Made by a program: the position numbers and the translations under genes. A stretch of DNA of 64,000 nt from assembly GCA_949710005.1 (NCBI GenBank), contig OX453276.1, forward strand, positions 1,618,501 through 1,682,500, read 5' to 3'. Source of the stretch: Ricordea florida (Eukaryota > Cnidaria > Anthozoa > Corallimorpharia > Ricordeidae). The notes under the pieces are model-generated. The model was not told the origin of the DNA, did not search any database, and worked only from the letters and a program-made list of their open reading frames with translations. The first letter of the stretch is position 1, and each line of letters opens with the position of its first letter. Positions 1-12,362 of this stretch are shown in pieces.

Positions 1-752
1 TTAAGGCCGTATTCATTACTAAGTCTTTCATTGAGTGGTCATTCTCTTACGCTATTGTTCGTGTGGCGAAGTAGTTAGTATGGTTATCAGATGGACATTT
101 TTAACAAGATGTTCATGACATACCAATAAGTTTTTACTACGTCAGTTAGATGCGCGAGGTTTTAAGGATTTTCAGGATTATTGTTAATTGAGTTACGGTA
201 AAAGGAGCGCTTAGATTAACGAATACAACAAACCACTCTATTACGCGCAGAAAGATACTCACGCCAGGTTAATGCATTTTTTGTCAGAAATGCTTTTCTA
301 TGTGCGATGATATTATAAAAAAAAACTGGGAAAATTGCGCCCCTAACCGCATGTGCTACAAATGAAAAGAGAAGGTTCCAATCTGACTCGAGCCCAGGGC
401 CCTTGCGTTACCGGTGTTCTCTTTTTAAGTTAAGCCGCATTTACTTGCAATTCCTTAAATAAAATATTTGAATTTCTTACTTTATCAACAGAAAAAGTTG
501 TTGTTAGTGTTATTTACAAAACCATTCACCGTGTAATTCCAGAGGAAAGCAGCAGCTATTTGAATGGGTGAGACACTGATCAACGCTGTTTACAGTTTTA
601 CAAGTAAACGTAGATATAAGGCTGTAAGACGCTCACTCTAATAAAATATATAGAGCTAAAGATAACCCGACAAAAAATGCATTGCTTCCATTAAAATATC
701 ATGAATGAAAATTCCCAAGACTGCAATTTCTTGTTTATGGCTGAGGACAGCC

Positions 753-835
753 TAGTCTCCTCCGCAGCCATTAGGATCGTCACGCAATGGGGGAGAAGCG
801 TTGCGTGACGATCCTAACGGCTGCTGAGGAGACTA
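753..835. repeat. Short inverted repeat (MITE-like hairpin)
   Basis: Arms of about 35 nt (753-787 and 801-835) are near-perfect reverse complements around a 13-nt loop. No coding content. It resembles a small foldback element. Confidence 0.7.
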
Positions 836-1089
836 AGGACAGCCAGGAAAAAAAAATACAGTCATACAAAGTAGCTTTCCGAATTCAAGGTACCCAATGG
901 TGAGCTTGTGGATAAAATGTTACCTTCAAAGTTAGCAATATGAAGGAATGTATAGTTAGTATTTTCTTAATGAATTAAACGTTGGCAACAAACACCAAGG
1001 AGTCAAAATGGCTTCTGGTTCTGTAAACTTTGGGTGCCGTGCCAACTCTAATTTGATGACTTAAAAGCCCCTTGGGGACGTGAAATAAA

Positions 1090-1183
1090 CGTATGTATGT
1101 ATGTATGTATGTATGTATGTATGTATGTATGTATGTGTGTGTGTGTGTGTGTGTGTTCGTGTGTGTGTGTGTGTGTGTGTGTA
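1090..1183. repeat. (ATGT)n/(GT)n microsatellite
   Basis: Tandem ATGT units pass into GT units. Open frames on both strands here are artefacts of the repeat. Confidence 0.95.
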
Positions 1184-1478
1184 TCACGTGATAAGTACGA
1201 TGACTGTGACTGGCTACCGACAGAGGAACTTCAAAAAGATCATTAATTACATGGTAAATCCTAGGTTGCTATTGGCTCCGGTGTTTCTTTTGTCACCCGT
1301 AATCCGTGACATTTCTGACGCACCATCCCAATACCTCGTGAATCCACCACATCCATGAGCTAAAATGATCACACTACTTAAACCATGGCCTTCATATTTC
1401 CCTGAACAGTAATTGATTTAATAGCTACAACAAACTTCTGGACTTAAACCTCACTCAGACACTGTTTTCATTTATTAG

Positions 1479-4400
1479 GAGAATGCTCAACAATGGTCAA
1501 CTGCAGAGTCGCATAATTGCATGTTCAATAGATCCCCAGCCCTCCCCTGTGCTGGAAGAAAATGTCACCATAACATTCAGCAGCCAACACAAGGTATAAG
1601 AGGTTATGCAATGACTTGCTTTCAGTGCCACCTTTAAATTGTTTTCTTTTTTTTCTATTGATAATTTATTTTGTTTTACCCATAACAGCAAGAAGAGGAT
1701 GTCGAATCATATTGTGCTTTCTGGGACTTCAGCATAAGGTAATGTTTTATTAATCACTAACACTCAACTCATTTGTTTCCAAATGGAATCACTGCATACC
1801 TTTTGATAACATTATCATAAACAAATTAATGATAAGAACTAAAGAAATAGCTAAGTCAAGATTATTAAATTTATAAAAAATGAAATTCTCCAGGAGTAAA
1901 TGTGAGGTTTAGATCTCTTGCTGAGGAAAATTACAGTTTACATCCATAGAGTGCAAAAGGTTAACACATATGATTACACGCCTATGCCAAGATACGAAGC
2001 TTCTCTTCAAGTGTTGAAAAATGTTTCTCAAGTGGGTTTAGCAAACAAGAGAGTATCTCCAAGCAACCATGTAATTTTCTTGTTATTATATAGAACTTAG
2101 CAAGTACACCAAGTACCAAGTGGTAACCAATTGTGAAAACTCTTGTTTGAAAGTTATATTACAAATGTGGGGATATCATTTATATCAACACATGTGTGAT
2201 ATCATTTTTATCAACACATGTGAGATATCATTTTTATCATTTTGTTACCACTTGGTATACCACTCAATGTTATTTAATAAATACTAATACCACTTACCCA
2301 GGTCGAGCTACAATGGGTCCTGGTCAAGCAAAGGATGCACACTACTCGAGAATAAAGACAACAGAATTGTCTGCAGCTGTAATCATCTCACACATTTTGC
2401 TGTTCTGATGCAAGTTAAGGAGAAACCGGTGTGTAAAATAAATTTTTAATTAATAGACAAAAATGAATCCTTTCTGGTATTTACATAAATCCTAGTAAAT
2501 GCATGTGTTATCAGAATTTAACTAAGAACATAGGAAGAGAAAGTATAGCGATTCCATCTTGGGACAGAAAATAATTTTATGGTCAGAAAAGTGCCCTTTC
2601 TTGAATTTGGAACCATTTCCACCATTTAATGTACTTACAGTGACATAGAACAAGACAGTAAAACAGTATTGACCAGCAAAACAAACATCAAACCACAAAA
2701 ACAAAAACACAAAGGGAACCTTTCATGTGTCCTTCCAACGGAGTATTTGTATTGCTTTCTACCATGAATTACCAGCTTGCACTGTACAAGTTAATAAAAC
2801 TGGATTTTTTGCTGTAAAGACCTACTAACAAAGTTATTTCTTCCTTGCTTTATTTACTTATTATAAAGATTGCTCATCAGCATCAAAAAGCTCTGGAAAT
2901 AATCACTTACATTGGCTGCAGTTTATCACTTCTGGGTGAATTTCTCACTGTATTGGCTTATGCCATATTAATGTAAGTAACATGTGTTGTATCCCTATCA
3001 ATACTTTGAGCAAACTGGAGTAGTGAATCATGTAAGCCTTTCCAAAATATCCCGAGATCTCTCCTCGGGGGGGAGGGGGGTGTTAAGGGGGGGTGGAATC
3101 AGAAGATCTTGGGATATTTTGTAAAGGCTTACATGATTCACTACCCGCAAACTGGGCTCAGTTGACTTAGTGACCAACTTATGTAACTTGCTGCCCTGAG
3201 TTATGCAAAGAATTCATGGCATGAGCAGTTTTGAGTTATCCATGCATTGACTATTACATGTGATACCAATCTATCTGTAAGTCAGGACTGCAAATAATTT
3301 CCCAGCTGGCATCGGTCAAATTGTCCGGTCAAACCTATTTTTGCTCGGACATATCCATTTTTGGCCGGACAAACATTGATTACATCTTATCGCTATAAAA
3401 GTGCCCCCTCCCCCCTTCACATGATGTTTAAATATGAAACAAGTAAATTCTCAAAACATTTATTGTACATGAGCATCAATCTCAACACAGGAAAAGTGGA
3501 ACGCATGGTACAGCAAAATCAGTATCACATTTGTGCGCACTACTATTGCTTCAGTTCTACGTCAGAAATTGACTGAGGCTTGCAATCTAGTTCATTTTCA
3601 TCATAATACAAGCTAACTGATGTGCATTTACAGCAAGTAACACAAGTAGAATCCACGTCCACTGATTTGATACAATTTGAGCTAGGAATTTTATGACTAC
3701 TACAAATCATTTATTAAAAGTTCTTGGTGTGGTAGATAAGTATCCGTCTTTCCCCTTCCTTTTTCACAAACGCCAATAATATTGAACCTTTATACTTAAA
3801 ACTTGAAACTCGAAATTTTTTCCTTACCAGCCTAAACGACTGGACAAATTGTCCGGTCATCTAAGGATTTGACAGGACAAAACCTATTCTTGACCGGACA
3901 TTGTCCGTTGACCGGCCGTTATTTGCAGCCCTGTAAGTGGTTTTCAACAATGCAATTATAACAATACTATTTACTATTTAACTAATATTAGCATATGCAC
4001 AGTATTCTTGATGTCCAAAGAAAACATTTCGGCTAGATTTCCATATCACCCGATAATTCGTTGTACACGTTGCAGGTGTACTGGTTTGTTCTTAAAAAAC
4101 AAGAAATGTTTGCACGTGCAATACCCTAAACAATTCAGCTACAGCATTCATAATGAAGTAGGGGGTGATGTAAAAATGTCGCCATCATTTCCAGGCATAC
4201 ATACACAAAACAGTCCAAGCTTAAGTGAAGAACAAGAGTTCTGCAAACGGTTCGAACTCTGGTCACCTCAAAAGTCTTACGGGAATGGGGAATGATTTCC
4301 GCACAGGTTCCTATTTCATTATGCATGCTGTAGTCATACTATTTCATTCTGCAACAACAAGAAACATTTACATGCGCATTACCCTAACCAATTCATCTGC

Positions 4401-7400
4401 TGCGTGCATAATGATGTAGGGACCTGTACGGAAATCTTGTCGTCTTACGTTCTCTCTGTTTACTTACTTCAACCTTGCTGGAGTTCGCTGGAAGGCCTCA
4501 GGCTACAGTGTTCGAATTTTCATTTCTATCCTTTTCCTTTTAAAGTCAGGAAATCACTGCGGGTCTTATTTGACTCAATTCAGACAATAACTATGGTTAT
4601 TCTACTATGGTTCCACCGAGCTCAACACATCCACTCTACAACCGCCATTTTATGGGATGTTCAACCCAGTCCTAAGCCGTGCTAACAGATGGCATTTGCT
4701 TCTCCTACAATATCCCATCCTGCACTACGTGCACGGATCAGACAAAAATGGCTCATGCACAAATGAGGAACGAAGGCACAAAGAGAAACGAAAAAAAAAA
4801 ACAATGGCGAATCAACTGGAAAAAAAAAAATTGGAAAAAGAGCTGGAATTTCCTCCCTTCCATATACAGGGATCATTTTCAAAAATCGTTCAAGAGAGAA
4901 ATTGTTTTACACATCATAACGATCCTTGTCAACTTTGTCATCACTCCTTACTTACATTTCTATTATACTTTTCTTTTTAGGAATTTGAAACAGGAACAGG
5001 CTCAAATAAGACTCAATCTTGTCGTTGCCATAGCGATTGCGCAAATAATGTTTCTCTCTGGAATTCAAGCCACAGTGAACAAGGCCAGTTTCAAAGAGAT
5101 AAAAACAACGTCTTAAATGTTGCAAAAATGTTCTTTATAGCTGACTGCATAGGATGTATCCCCTTTTTAGTTACGAGTATTGCGCACCATCCATAACGCA
5201 GAATTTTCCGATTATTACTCGACCCATCATGTCAGTATCATGATACAAGGGCTGAAAAAGAAAGAAGCTAATTAATTTACCAGAAATACGACTCCAGAAA
5301 TACGACTCCAGCGAAACCTGGCGTAGCTAGTTTTTGAAGAACTCGTAATGGCTTTAAAACCTCTGTATCGGGAATTTCCTACAAATGGAAAGGCTATCTT
5401 TTTATTAAGAAAGTACTAACTTGCATTCTCATTGTTCTGCGATTGGGCAAGATGAGGCGAATCCTGAGTTCTGATTGGCTGCATGAGAGAGCGTGTTGAG
5501 TCTGTATCCCATCAGTCCTCTCAGGGGTAGTGAATCATGTGAGCCTTTACAAAATATCCGAGATCTCCTCGTGGGGGTGATCAGAAGCTAGATCTCGGGA
5601 TATTTTTTAAAGACTTACATGATTCACTACCCCTCGGGATGTTTTGTAAAGGCTTACATGATTCACTACCCCTCAGGATACTTTGTAAAGACTTACATGA
5701 TTTACTATCCCTCGGGATATTTTGTAAAGGCTTACATGATTCACTACCCCTTGGGATATTTTGTATAGGCTTACATGATTCACTACCCCCTCCCAGTCTT
5801 GTGAAGAGCATGTGCTTATATAGGAGTATCATGACATTTTATCATTTGTTTGAATCTTTTAGGGAGCGTGTGTCTTTGTTGCTGTAACAATCCATTACTT
5901 CTACCTGGCTGGATTTTCCTGGATGTTAATGGAAGGTGTTTACTTGTACCTGATGGTCGTTAAAGTCTTCAATACATTCGTGAAAATGCGGTTGTTCTAC
6001 GCCATTTGCTGGGGTAGGCGGCTGATTTTTATGATGTTTCATTTCTTCATTTCTTTTCTGTAGTGATAAACGCTGTTATATCCTTGTTTTTTTTATTGTA
6101 ACGTGAAGTGGTATTTCTTGTGGTATTCCAAGCTCAGTTTTGACCTTGCATTATTTTATTTATGCGTTATCTTTGGCGCGGAAAGAGAGGTTGGCATAGG
6201 CGTTGTCACATGTATAATAATAATAATAATAATGACTTTATTTCAGCATTTCCGCAATGAAGTGGCTCCTCATCCGAAACAATTCAAATCAAATCAAATG
6301 TTGGTTTTTGTGGAGAGGGGAAAACCGGAGTACCCGGTGAAAAACCTCTCGGAGCAGAGTAATAGAGAACCAACGAACTCAGCCCACATATGACGCCGAG
6401 CCGGGAATCGAACCAGGGACACATTGGTGGAAGGCGAGCGCTCTCACCACTGCGCCAACCCTGCCGGGCCAGTCCCCACATCTGCTTCCTTGGTGGCTAT
6501 ATATCAGCTACTCGTAACTTAGCAGCTACCACAACATTAAAATACTACATTTATTGGACTTTACCCTTTACTAGGCGGTCTGAGAAGGCCGCAGTCTTCT
6601 GAAAAACTAAATGGAGGGGGGGGGGGGGTTTCCAATTCTATTCCCAGCCTATTTTTTCGAATTCCAAGGGGTCAAATATTCGGAAAAAAATTCCCATTCC
6701 CAGTGACTCAAATCCCATTTTCCAGGGCAAAACCCGGGCAATCCCAATTCCCATTTTACCCCTTCAGGACCCTCTAAATACAATTTTGCTTCCTTCTTTG
6801 ATTTATATCGCAGGTTTTCCTCTTCTTATGGTAGTTTTGTCACTTGTGATCGCTTCTACAACAGATCAAGGCATCATGAGCTATGTTCACAATGACTTGT
6901 AAGTGGTAACGTTATTTCCTGAAATGTTCAGCGTTATTTGGGATGTAAAGTTTAAAAAGAAGAAAGTTCCCCATTCTTGCATAGTTTTTTGGGTCGAAAC
7001 GCTTGTAATCTCCAACTAGATGGTGAATTATGGCTCCCAAGGTCAGTCCCAATATTTATGAGTCTTAGGAAAAACGCAAGCCGACACGACAAAAATATTT
7101 TACATATTCGTTTTTTTTCTCCTTTTGTAGTTGTTGGGTTTCGTTTTCTAATAATCTGGTTTGGACCTTCGCTGGCCCGGTCCTCGTTGTTTGCTTGGTA
7201 AGAGGCAACATTTAATTTTGGTGATATAAACGAGATGAATTCAGATGAACTAGCAGGTATGCAAGTGTACAGGATAAAACAAAAAGAACGCTTCTGCTAT
7301 ACAGTACTGGTCATTAGCGTCTTAGCAATGGCCACACTGTATACTGTGTACAGATGAAAAAGTTACAGCCACAATCACTGTATAGTAAAATAAACAGTAC

Positions 7401-10395
7401 CACAGTACAGTACTGTTCATTAGCTTTCCAAAGATGAAAACATCAGAACCACATTCGGTATAGTAAAACAAACAGTACCACAAACAGTACCGCATAGAAG
7501 AAAAGTTAAACCGACACTGTCTATTAAAACAAACGTTACCACAATACTTTTTGTAAGATCTATTTTAGATTCGTGACTGTCTTATGGGAGAGGAGAATTT
7601 CTTTTGCTTATCATACTCATTAACTTTTTTGCAAAACAAGATCAACTCAGTGGTTCTTGGTCGCGTGGTCCACGAGATGACAAGAATGCAAGCAGCAAAA
7701 ACAACTGACTTGGCCAATGTAAAGTGAGAGCAAGATATTTGTTGTTGTAGATAAATAGGGCTTTAACATTAAAATATGACCAACAACGACTGACTTTGAC
7801 TTCCTGATCACCTTGTACAACAAGTAACTTGCTCCAAGACCTACTACTCAAAAATGTGATGAACTAGCGGTCATTTTTCCAGGAAGTCACTGCGATATAA
7901 ATGAATAAATTATTATTATTATTTATATTATTATTATTATTATTATTATTATTGTTATTATTATTATTATCTCTTCTATCACAGTCTTTTCTGGTGTTCT
8001 TTTTGTGCATCAGCCAGGCGCAAACCATGCACCTAGGCCATCAGCGACACGCAAATCAGTCATTCTGTACATACAGTAAGCACCCTTCTGAGGATTCACG
8101 CAGATCCCAGCATGCAGATCTTTTGACTCTCTGCTACTGGCACTTTCTTGATGTTTTCTACCATCCCCTTCTTTACCGTACCAAACGTAATTATTTTGAT
8201 TAAAAAGAAGAGGGCTTAGTGTCGGTCAGAAAAAATCAATCGGTTAAAAAAACGAGACGTGAAATGAAAATAAAATATATTGGTTGCTCCTATTATACAA
8301 GCGATAAAAACTTCAAAATTTAAAATAGTTCTAACGAATATTTGCATGTCCTTTCTCGATGTCAAAGACAATGTCAAGATGGATCCTCGTAACTCGCGAA
8401 CCTCTCAAGCATATAAATGCTGATCTCAGCAACGTAAAGAACACTCTAGCCCCGATCCATGACATTGAAGGCGCATAGCTTTCGCCCTTTTTTATAGCAA
8501 CCAACTCAGCAAGCCTACTATGGTATCGCTTACATTCCACAGCCATTCCACCTGTCGTGCTAGAAACTAACTATTATTATTATTAAAATAATAATAATAA
8601 TAATAATAATAATATATTATTATTATTATTATTATTATTATTAAATAACAACGTTTAACGATATATACGATATTTGAAATCAGCTTACTCCTCCTCTCTA
8701 ATGGCCCTAATGCAATGGCATGTGCATTTTTCCAATGTTTATTCGAAGTTGTTGTAAAAAATTTTATGCATTATTCTCTTCTCCTCAGGCAAGGTCTAAA
8801 GGCATGCGCAGTTCTGTTTCCCTTGCTGGGTATGACGTGGGTCTTTGGTATACTGAGCGTGACGAATGCTGGTCTTGCTTTCCAATACATCTTCACTATA
8901 ATCAACTCATTGCAGGTAGCGATAAACTACTTCAGATTTTACTTAGAGTATTTGATACAAAATACGTTTGGGAGAGTAAAAAGTAAGAATACAAAACCCA
9001 GGATTATCTAATCATTTTTACCAACCACGTTATGATGTGCGTTACAATTTGCTGATGGAAAAGAGTATGGCATTTTGAGAAATCTGATTGGCTCATCATC
9101 TTGGAATATCGAGAGGAGATGATCCTCTGTTGATATTTTCTCCTCTCTTTGGTATATTCAACACTGGGGTCAATGTAATGACAAATTGATCATCGCAGTT
9201 ATGTACACTGTGAAATTGAAGCCTGAAAAAAAAACTCAGGCCTGAACGGGATTCGAACCCATGACCTCTGCAATACCGGAGCAGTGCTCTACCAACTGAG
9301 CTATCAAGCCAACTGGGAGCTGGTCATGTTGTGAGTTCGTAATATAGCCGTAGATGGAGAAGAATGATGCAAATGAATATATGAAAGACCATAAATTTGA
9401 ACTGCGGAGTAATATGTAATGTAATGTAAATTATTCATCGCAGTTATGTACACAACTTAAGCAGCTGTGAAATTAAAGCCTAAACTCAAAAAATTGGGAT
9501 CAATGTCTGCATCTAGGCAACTATGCACTTACCCCTCCCCTAACCCAACAAGTTATAATAAGTTAAAAAGTTAGCGTTAATGTTGGGTTAGGGGAGGGGT
9601 AGGTAAACAATCGCCCAGATACTTACATTTGTCCCAGCATTGCTCACCTTCTACGAGGTGAATTTTCCTAAAAGTCCCAGAGCGGCAGTCCCACTCAGTT
9701 TAGAGGGTCTCAATGGGGTAGTGAATTTTACTGTTAACGGTTAATATTTTTGCCCGTTTTACGGCTAACGGTTAACCCCATTGAGACCCTCAGTGTAGTG
9801 TGGCCATTTAGAAGTGCCGCCATGCCAATATTGTTATACAGTGTTCTTGTTAACTTTCTTTTTTTCTTTTGGTTTTCTTTTACCACTGGGTTTCCCGGGA
9901 ATGCGTATCAATTCCTTTTAGGGGGATGGTTAGGTGGTGGGTTTACCTAGCGGTGGACCAAGTGTTCTATTGTGCCTTGCAGCCTCAGGGCGAATTTTGT
10001 AAAGAAATAAATACATAAATAAATTTATGTCAAAACTTCCTAACACCACCTCCTGTAAATTTTTCTGTTTCACTTCTTTGTTGTTTCACTTCTCAAATTA
10101 ACCTTTTATTTTGCAGGGCTTTTTTATCTTTGTTATGCACGTGCTGCGGAGCAGTGATGTTCGCACCGCATATCACAGAAAAAAGCACAAGTGGGAGCTA
10201 TCTAAAAACAGCAACCTTCCCAGCTCCCGCTCCGTGTTTGAACCATCAACGGTCTCAACGGATAAATACGCCATGAAAAAAGTGCCGAGTACAGGGAGTA
10301 TGGATGTAGTCTCCAGGCGAAATCAAGTCTCGCCTCGTCTTAACCAGGAAAGACTGGACACAAGGGAGAGCTGCCTCACACCAGTGGACTCGTAA
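1479..10395 (+). CDS. Adhesion GPCR gene A (3' part: GAIN end, GPS, 7TM)
   Basis: A cell-surface adhesion-family GPCR that should self-cleave at its GPS and signal through a 7TM bundle. Eleven exons are seen, all but one with AG/GT borders and compatible phases: 1479-1593, 1689-1738, 2302-2428 (GPS), 2869-2972 (TM1), 4981-5083 (TM2), 5863-6013 (TM3), 6814-6898 (TM4), 7131-7197 (TM5), 7641-7723 (loop 3), 8789-8915 (TM6) and 10117-10395 (TM7 and tail). GAIN landmarks are CAFWDFS (exon 2) and [14 protein letters not shown] (GPS); TM6 reads [13 protein letters not shown]. The tail ends at TAA 10393-10395. The N-terminal ectodomain lies left of the window. The TM2 exon, by homology with gene B, would use a GC rather than GT donor. 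No orthologue is assigned. Confidence 0.9.
2302..2428 (+). CDS. GPS exon of gene A
   Basis: A 127-nt exon, phase 1 to 0, with acceptor CCCAG and donor GTGTGT. It encodes the GPCR proteolysis site: W and C, then [10 protein letters not shown]. In the family, autoproteolysis occurs between the Leu and Thr of HLT. The same-length exon of gene B is 20026-20152 (-). Confidence 0.92.
3021..3144. repeat. Foldback element with about 39-nt arms
   Basis: Arms 3022-3060 and 3104-3143 are reverse complements around a G-rich loop. The arm sequence recurs as a tandem unit at 5597-5790, so both belong to one repeat family. Confidence 0.7.
3284..3932. mobile_element. Non-autonomous DNA transposon with CAGGGCTGCAAATAA-type ends
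   Basis: The left end CAGGACTGCAAATAA matches the reverse complement of the right end TTATTTGCAGCCCTG, and the match continues inwards through repeated TTGTCCGGTCAA motifs. TAAGT flanks both ends as a possible 5-bp target duplication. There is no transposase. The CAGGG-like terminus resembles hAT-type MITEs, but that class is inferred. Confidence 0.55.
5527..5795. repeat. 39-bp tandem repeat array with a hairpin head
   Basis: Units begin at 5597, 5636, 5675, 5714 and 5753, an exact 39-bp period, each carrying TTACATGATTCACTACCCCT-like sequence. The left part (5527-5600) forms a hairpin of the same family as 3021-3144. It lies in the TM2-TM3 intron of gene A. Confidence 0.8.
6215..6475 (-). 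mobile_element. tRNA-derived SINE (ATT-tailed)
   Basis: On the minus strand a tRNA-like head (A-box TGGCGCAGTGG, B-box GGTTCGATTCC) is followed by a body and an (ATT)n tail at 6217-6235. This is the head-body-simple-tail order of a SINE. Confidence 0.75.
7299..7542. repeat. Degenerate minisatellite shared with the gene B locus
   Basis: Units contain ACAGTACCACAGTACAGTAC and GATGAAAA. The reverse-complement version is the 106-bp array at 45340-45735. It lies in the intron between the TM5 and loop-3 exons of gene A. Confidence 0.7.
7905..7972. repeat. (ATT)n microsatellite
   Basis: Imperfect TTA/TTAT repeats in a gene A intron. Confidence 0.9.
8331..8546 (-). pseudogene. Possible transposon ORF remnant
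   Basis: A 71-codon minus-strand frame rich in Arg/Cys (for example [10 protein letters not shown]) without a start context or partner exons. It looks like a fragment of a repetitive mobile-element ORF, but the family is not identified. It lies inside a gene A intron on the opposite strand. Confidence 0.3.
8571..8643. repeat. Palindromic (ATT/AAT)n microsatellite
   Basis: ATT repeats flank AAT repeats, giving a self-complementary block of about 70 nt. Confidence 0.85.
9183..9310 (-). mobile_element. tRNA-derived SINE with intact tRNA-like head
   Basis: Minus strand from 9310: a seven-base-pair acceptor (GGCTTGA with TCAGGCC), D-arm GCTCAGTTGGTAGAGC, and T-arm GGGTTCGAATCCC. The head is followed by a body ending in CACAGTGTACATAACTGCGATGATC. 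The anticodon stem has a T-T mismatch and a shared body recurs at 9428-9485, so this is a SINE rather than a functional tRNA. Confidence 0.7.
9428..9485 (-). repeat. SINE body fragment
   Basis: Repeats the body sequence of the adjacent SINE (CGCAGTTATGTACAC) without a tRNA head. Confidence 0.55.
9530..9601. repeat. Hairpin with 21-nt perfect arms
   Basis: 9530-9550 and 9581-9601 are exact reverse complements (TACCCCTCCCCTAACCCAACA and its complement). Confidence 0.8.
9703..9791. repeat. MITE-like element with 16-nt terminal inverted repeats
   Basis: GAGGGTCTCAATGGGG at 9703-9718 and its exact complement at 9776-9791, with TTAACGGTTAA-type internal repeats. Confidence 0.7.
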
Positions 10396-12362
10396 CAATA
10401 TTATTCAAAAATGACTTTCATATGACTCTGTGAAACCAAATTGACTTCATTCAGCTTATAATCTTTGGCGTCAAGTAGAATTAGCTTACCTTACCTGAAA
10501 CCACAATGACGAGACGAAGAAAATCTTGATAACGAGACCAATTAATGGATCGTTATCAAGAGAGCACAATAAGAAAGCGTTTTCCTAGGTCAGATTATGT
10601 TAAAAATATGATTTTCATTTAACACAACAGGGAATTTTTTGTCATAGCATGATAGTCATTACGAGAAGACAGTAACGTCGCAAGCAATCCTGATTTGACA
10701 TAATTATCCACTGATAAATGCACGTCATCAGTTTTCCCGCATCTTTTCATGTATCTGAATGTACTAACTGTCTTTGAACGTCTTCAGCCACAGCTTGTCC
10801 ATATTCAATCTACCAAGCACCATATTTGGCAAGCAAGAGAAACCAAATGAACCAATCAGTGATTACAAGTTCAAGGACTAGGGCAAGCAGTTTCCAAATA
10901 TGGTATTTGGGAAATAATGAGTCTGAACAAGCTGTGAACTTGAGTAACGTGTTTGTAAATAGGGTAGGATAGGACCAGTATGGAGAGTTCACTTGCACGT
11001 TCCTGGATCCACAGCTCCTAATAGCGATTCAAACAGAGAAGGGTCAAGAAGTAATGACAATGTACTTCAATAACTACGAAAGGAGCGATCTATGTTACTT
11101 GTTATCCTGGTTAATCTATAGATTCCATCTTGCTGTGTGTTGTCTAGAGATCTTAACTAACGTCAAAAATGTGATCAGAAGAGGAGGACGTGATACGAGA
11201 ATGACGGCTTAGGTTCTTCATGTATCCCTTAGTATAGAGTACTTAGAATATATTATTCAACAACTGGATTATGAGCTAAAGACTTCTTTGGGGTGATAGT
11301 TGATGAGGCCGAAGGCCGAAACAATTATCACCTCATAGAAATCTCGAGCGAATAATTGAATTGTTTAAGAAAAAATCATAATAAACGAATCATGTGTCGG
11401 TGACAAAAATACCGAAATACTGAATCTTCCTGCGAAACTTCGCTTAAGCACGAAGACGTCGACATTTTGAGAACGATCTTCAACCACGTGCTGCAGTCTA
11501 ATTAACAATTAGACCCGTAGCCCTTGCGGGCTACGGGTCAATAGCCCATGAGGCGAAGCCGAATGGGCTATTGACCTGTAGCCCTTGAGGGCGAAGGGTC
11601 TAATTGTTTTAGTATCACCCAACTAGTCGGACAGAAAAAGCAATAACAACGTTAGCAAATGCAAGTTGAAGAAAGATTTATTTGGGAATAAAACAAAAGA
11701 AAGCGCCACGAATTTCGCTACTCGAGGACTATTACTAATAGACCACTAGTAGCGTAGCCAATCAGATTGCGGCATTTGCATTAGTCCACTAGTTGGGTGA
11801 TACTAATGGCTGATAGTGTGCAGTAGTTTAGCCAATCATATTGCAGCATTTGCATTAGTATACTAAAATTTACTAGAATAGGTTGACCGCAGGCGCTGTG
11901 TCAATCCACAAGAATACGAGAAAGAAACTAAAACCTTTCTCACATGCACAATTACATTAAAGTGATCAAGCACTTGATTCTGTAGTTATATTTATATTTT
12001 TAATTTTTTCTTTCGGATAACTACCTGCTGGGTGCAAATATCAGTTATATCAGGAAACCCTCGGTCTCGCTCAGTGAACTCAGTAAACTCAGTGAACTGA
12101 AATGCTATACACGTATATAAAACAGTTACATGTGCGGGTATCTAAGCGTTTGTTGCCTCGTGATTGGTTACGAACAAAAGCGACTGTCTTGCAGTCTATT
12201 ACATTATTTTACTCTCTGGTTACCGGCCCAGGGGGTGGTGGTGGGGTGTTACTGTTTTGCTCTCCACCCCTATAGCTATATCCTCCGATGTTGTATAGAA
12301 TGAACATGCTATCCTGTACGGTTGCTATGGTGATCAATTGTCACGGAATGGTCACGTGAAGG
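10396..12362. other. Intergenic region between the convergent GPCR genes
   Basis: No coding exon was found. It holds a segment at about 10740-10870 whose reverse complement occurs at about 43920-44030, and nested foldbacks at 11505-11806. It separates the two stop codons, so both 3' UTRs should lie here. Confidence 0.6.
11505..11806. repeat. Nested foldback elements
   Basis: Inner palindrome 11505-11609 (ends AACAATTAGACCC and GGGTCTAATTGTT, two further hairpins inside). Just outside, AGTATCACCCAACTAGT at 11610 pairs with ACTAGTTGGGTGATACT ending at 11806. Confidence 0.75.

Larger units (their letters stand above)
1..1478. other. Non-coding sequence, probably intron of gene A
   Basis: No exon could be recognised here. 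The stretch holds a 35-nt-arm hairpin (753-835) and a microsatellite (about 1090-1183). Because the first recognised exon of gene A begins inside the GAIN domain in codon phase 1, earlier exons must lie further left, so this is most likely intron. Confidence 0.5.

Noticed and set aside
5581..5887. Repeat protein frames on both strands
   Set aside because: Both are translations of the 39-bp tandem repeat, whose period is a multiple of three.
7642..7851. 69-codon minus-strand frame
   Set aside because: It is the shadow of the gene A loop-3 exon 7641-7723 (+), which has an AG acceptor, a GTGAGA donor and the same 83-nt length as in gene B.
9238..9310. Functional tRNA gene on the minus strand
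   Set aside because: The acceptor, D and T arms pair, but the anticodon stem has a mismatch and the sequence runs into a SINE body repeated nearby.
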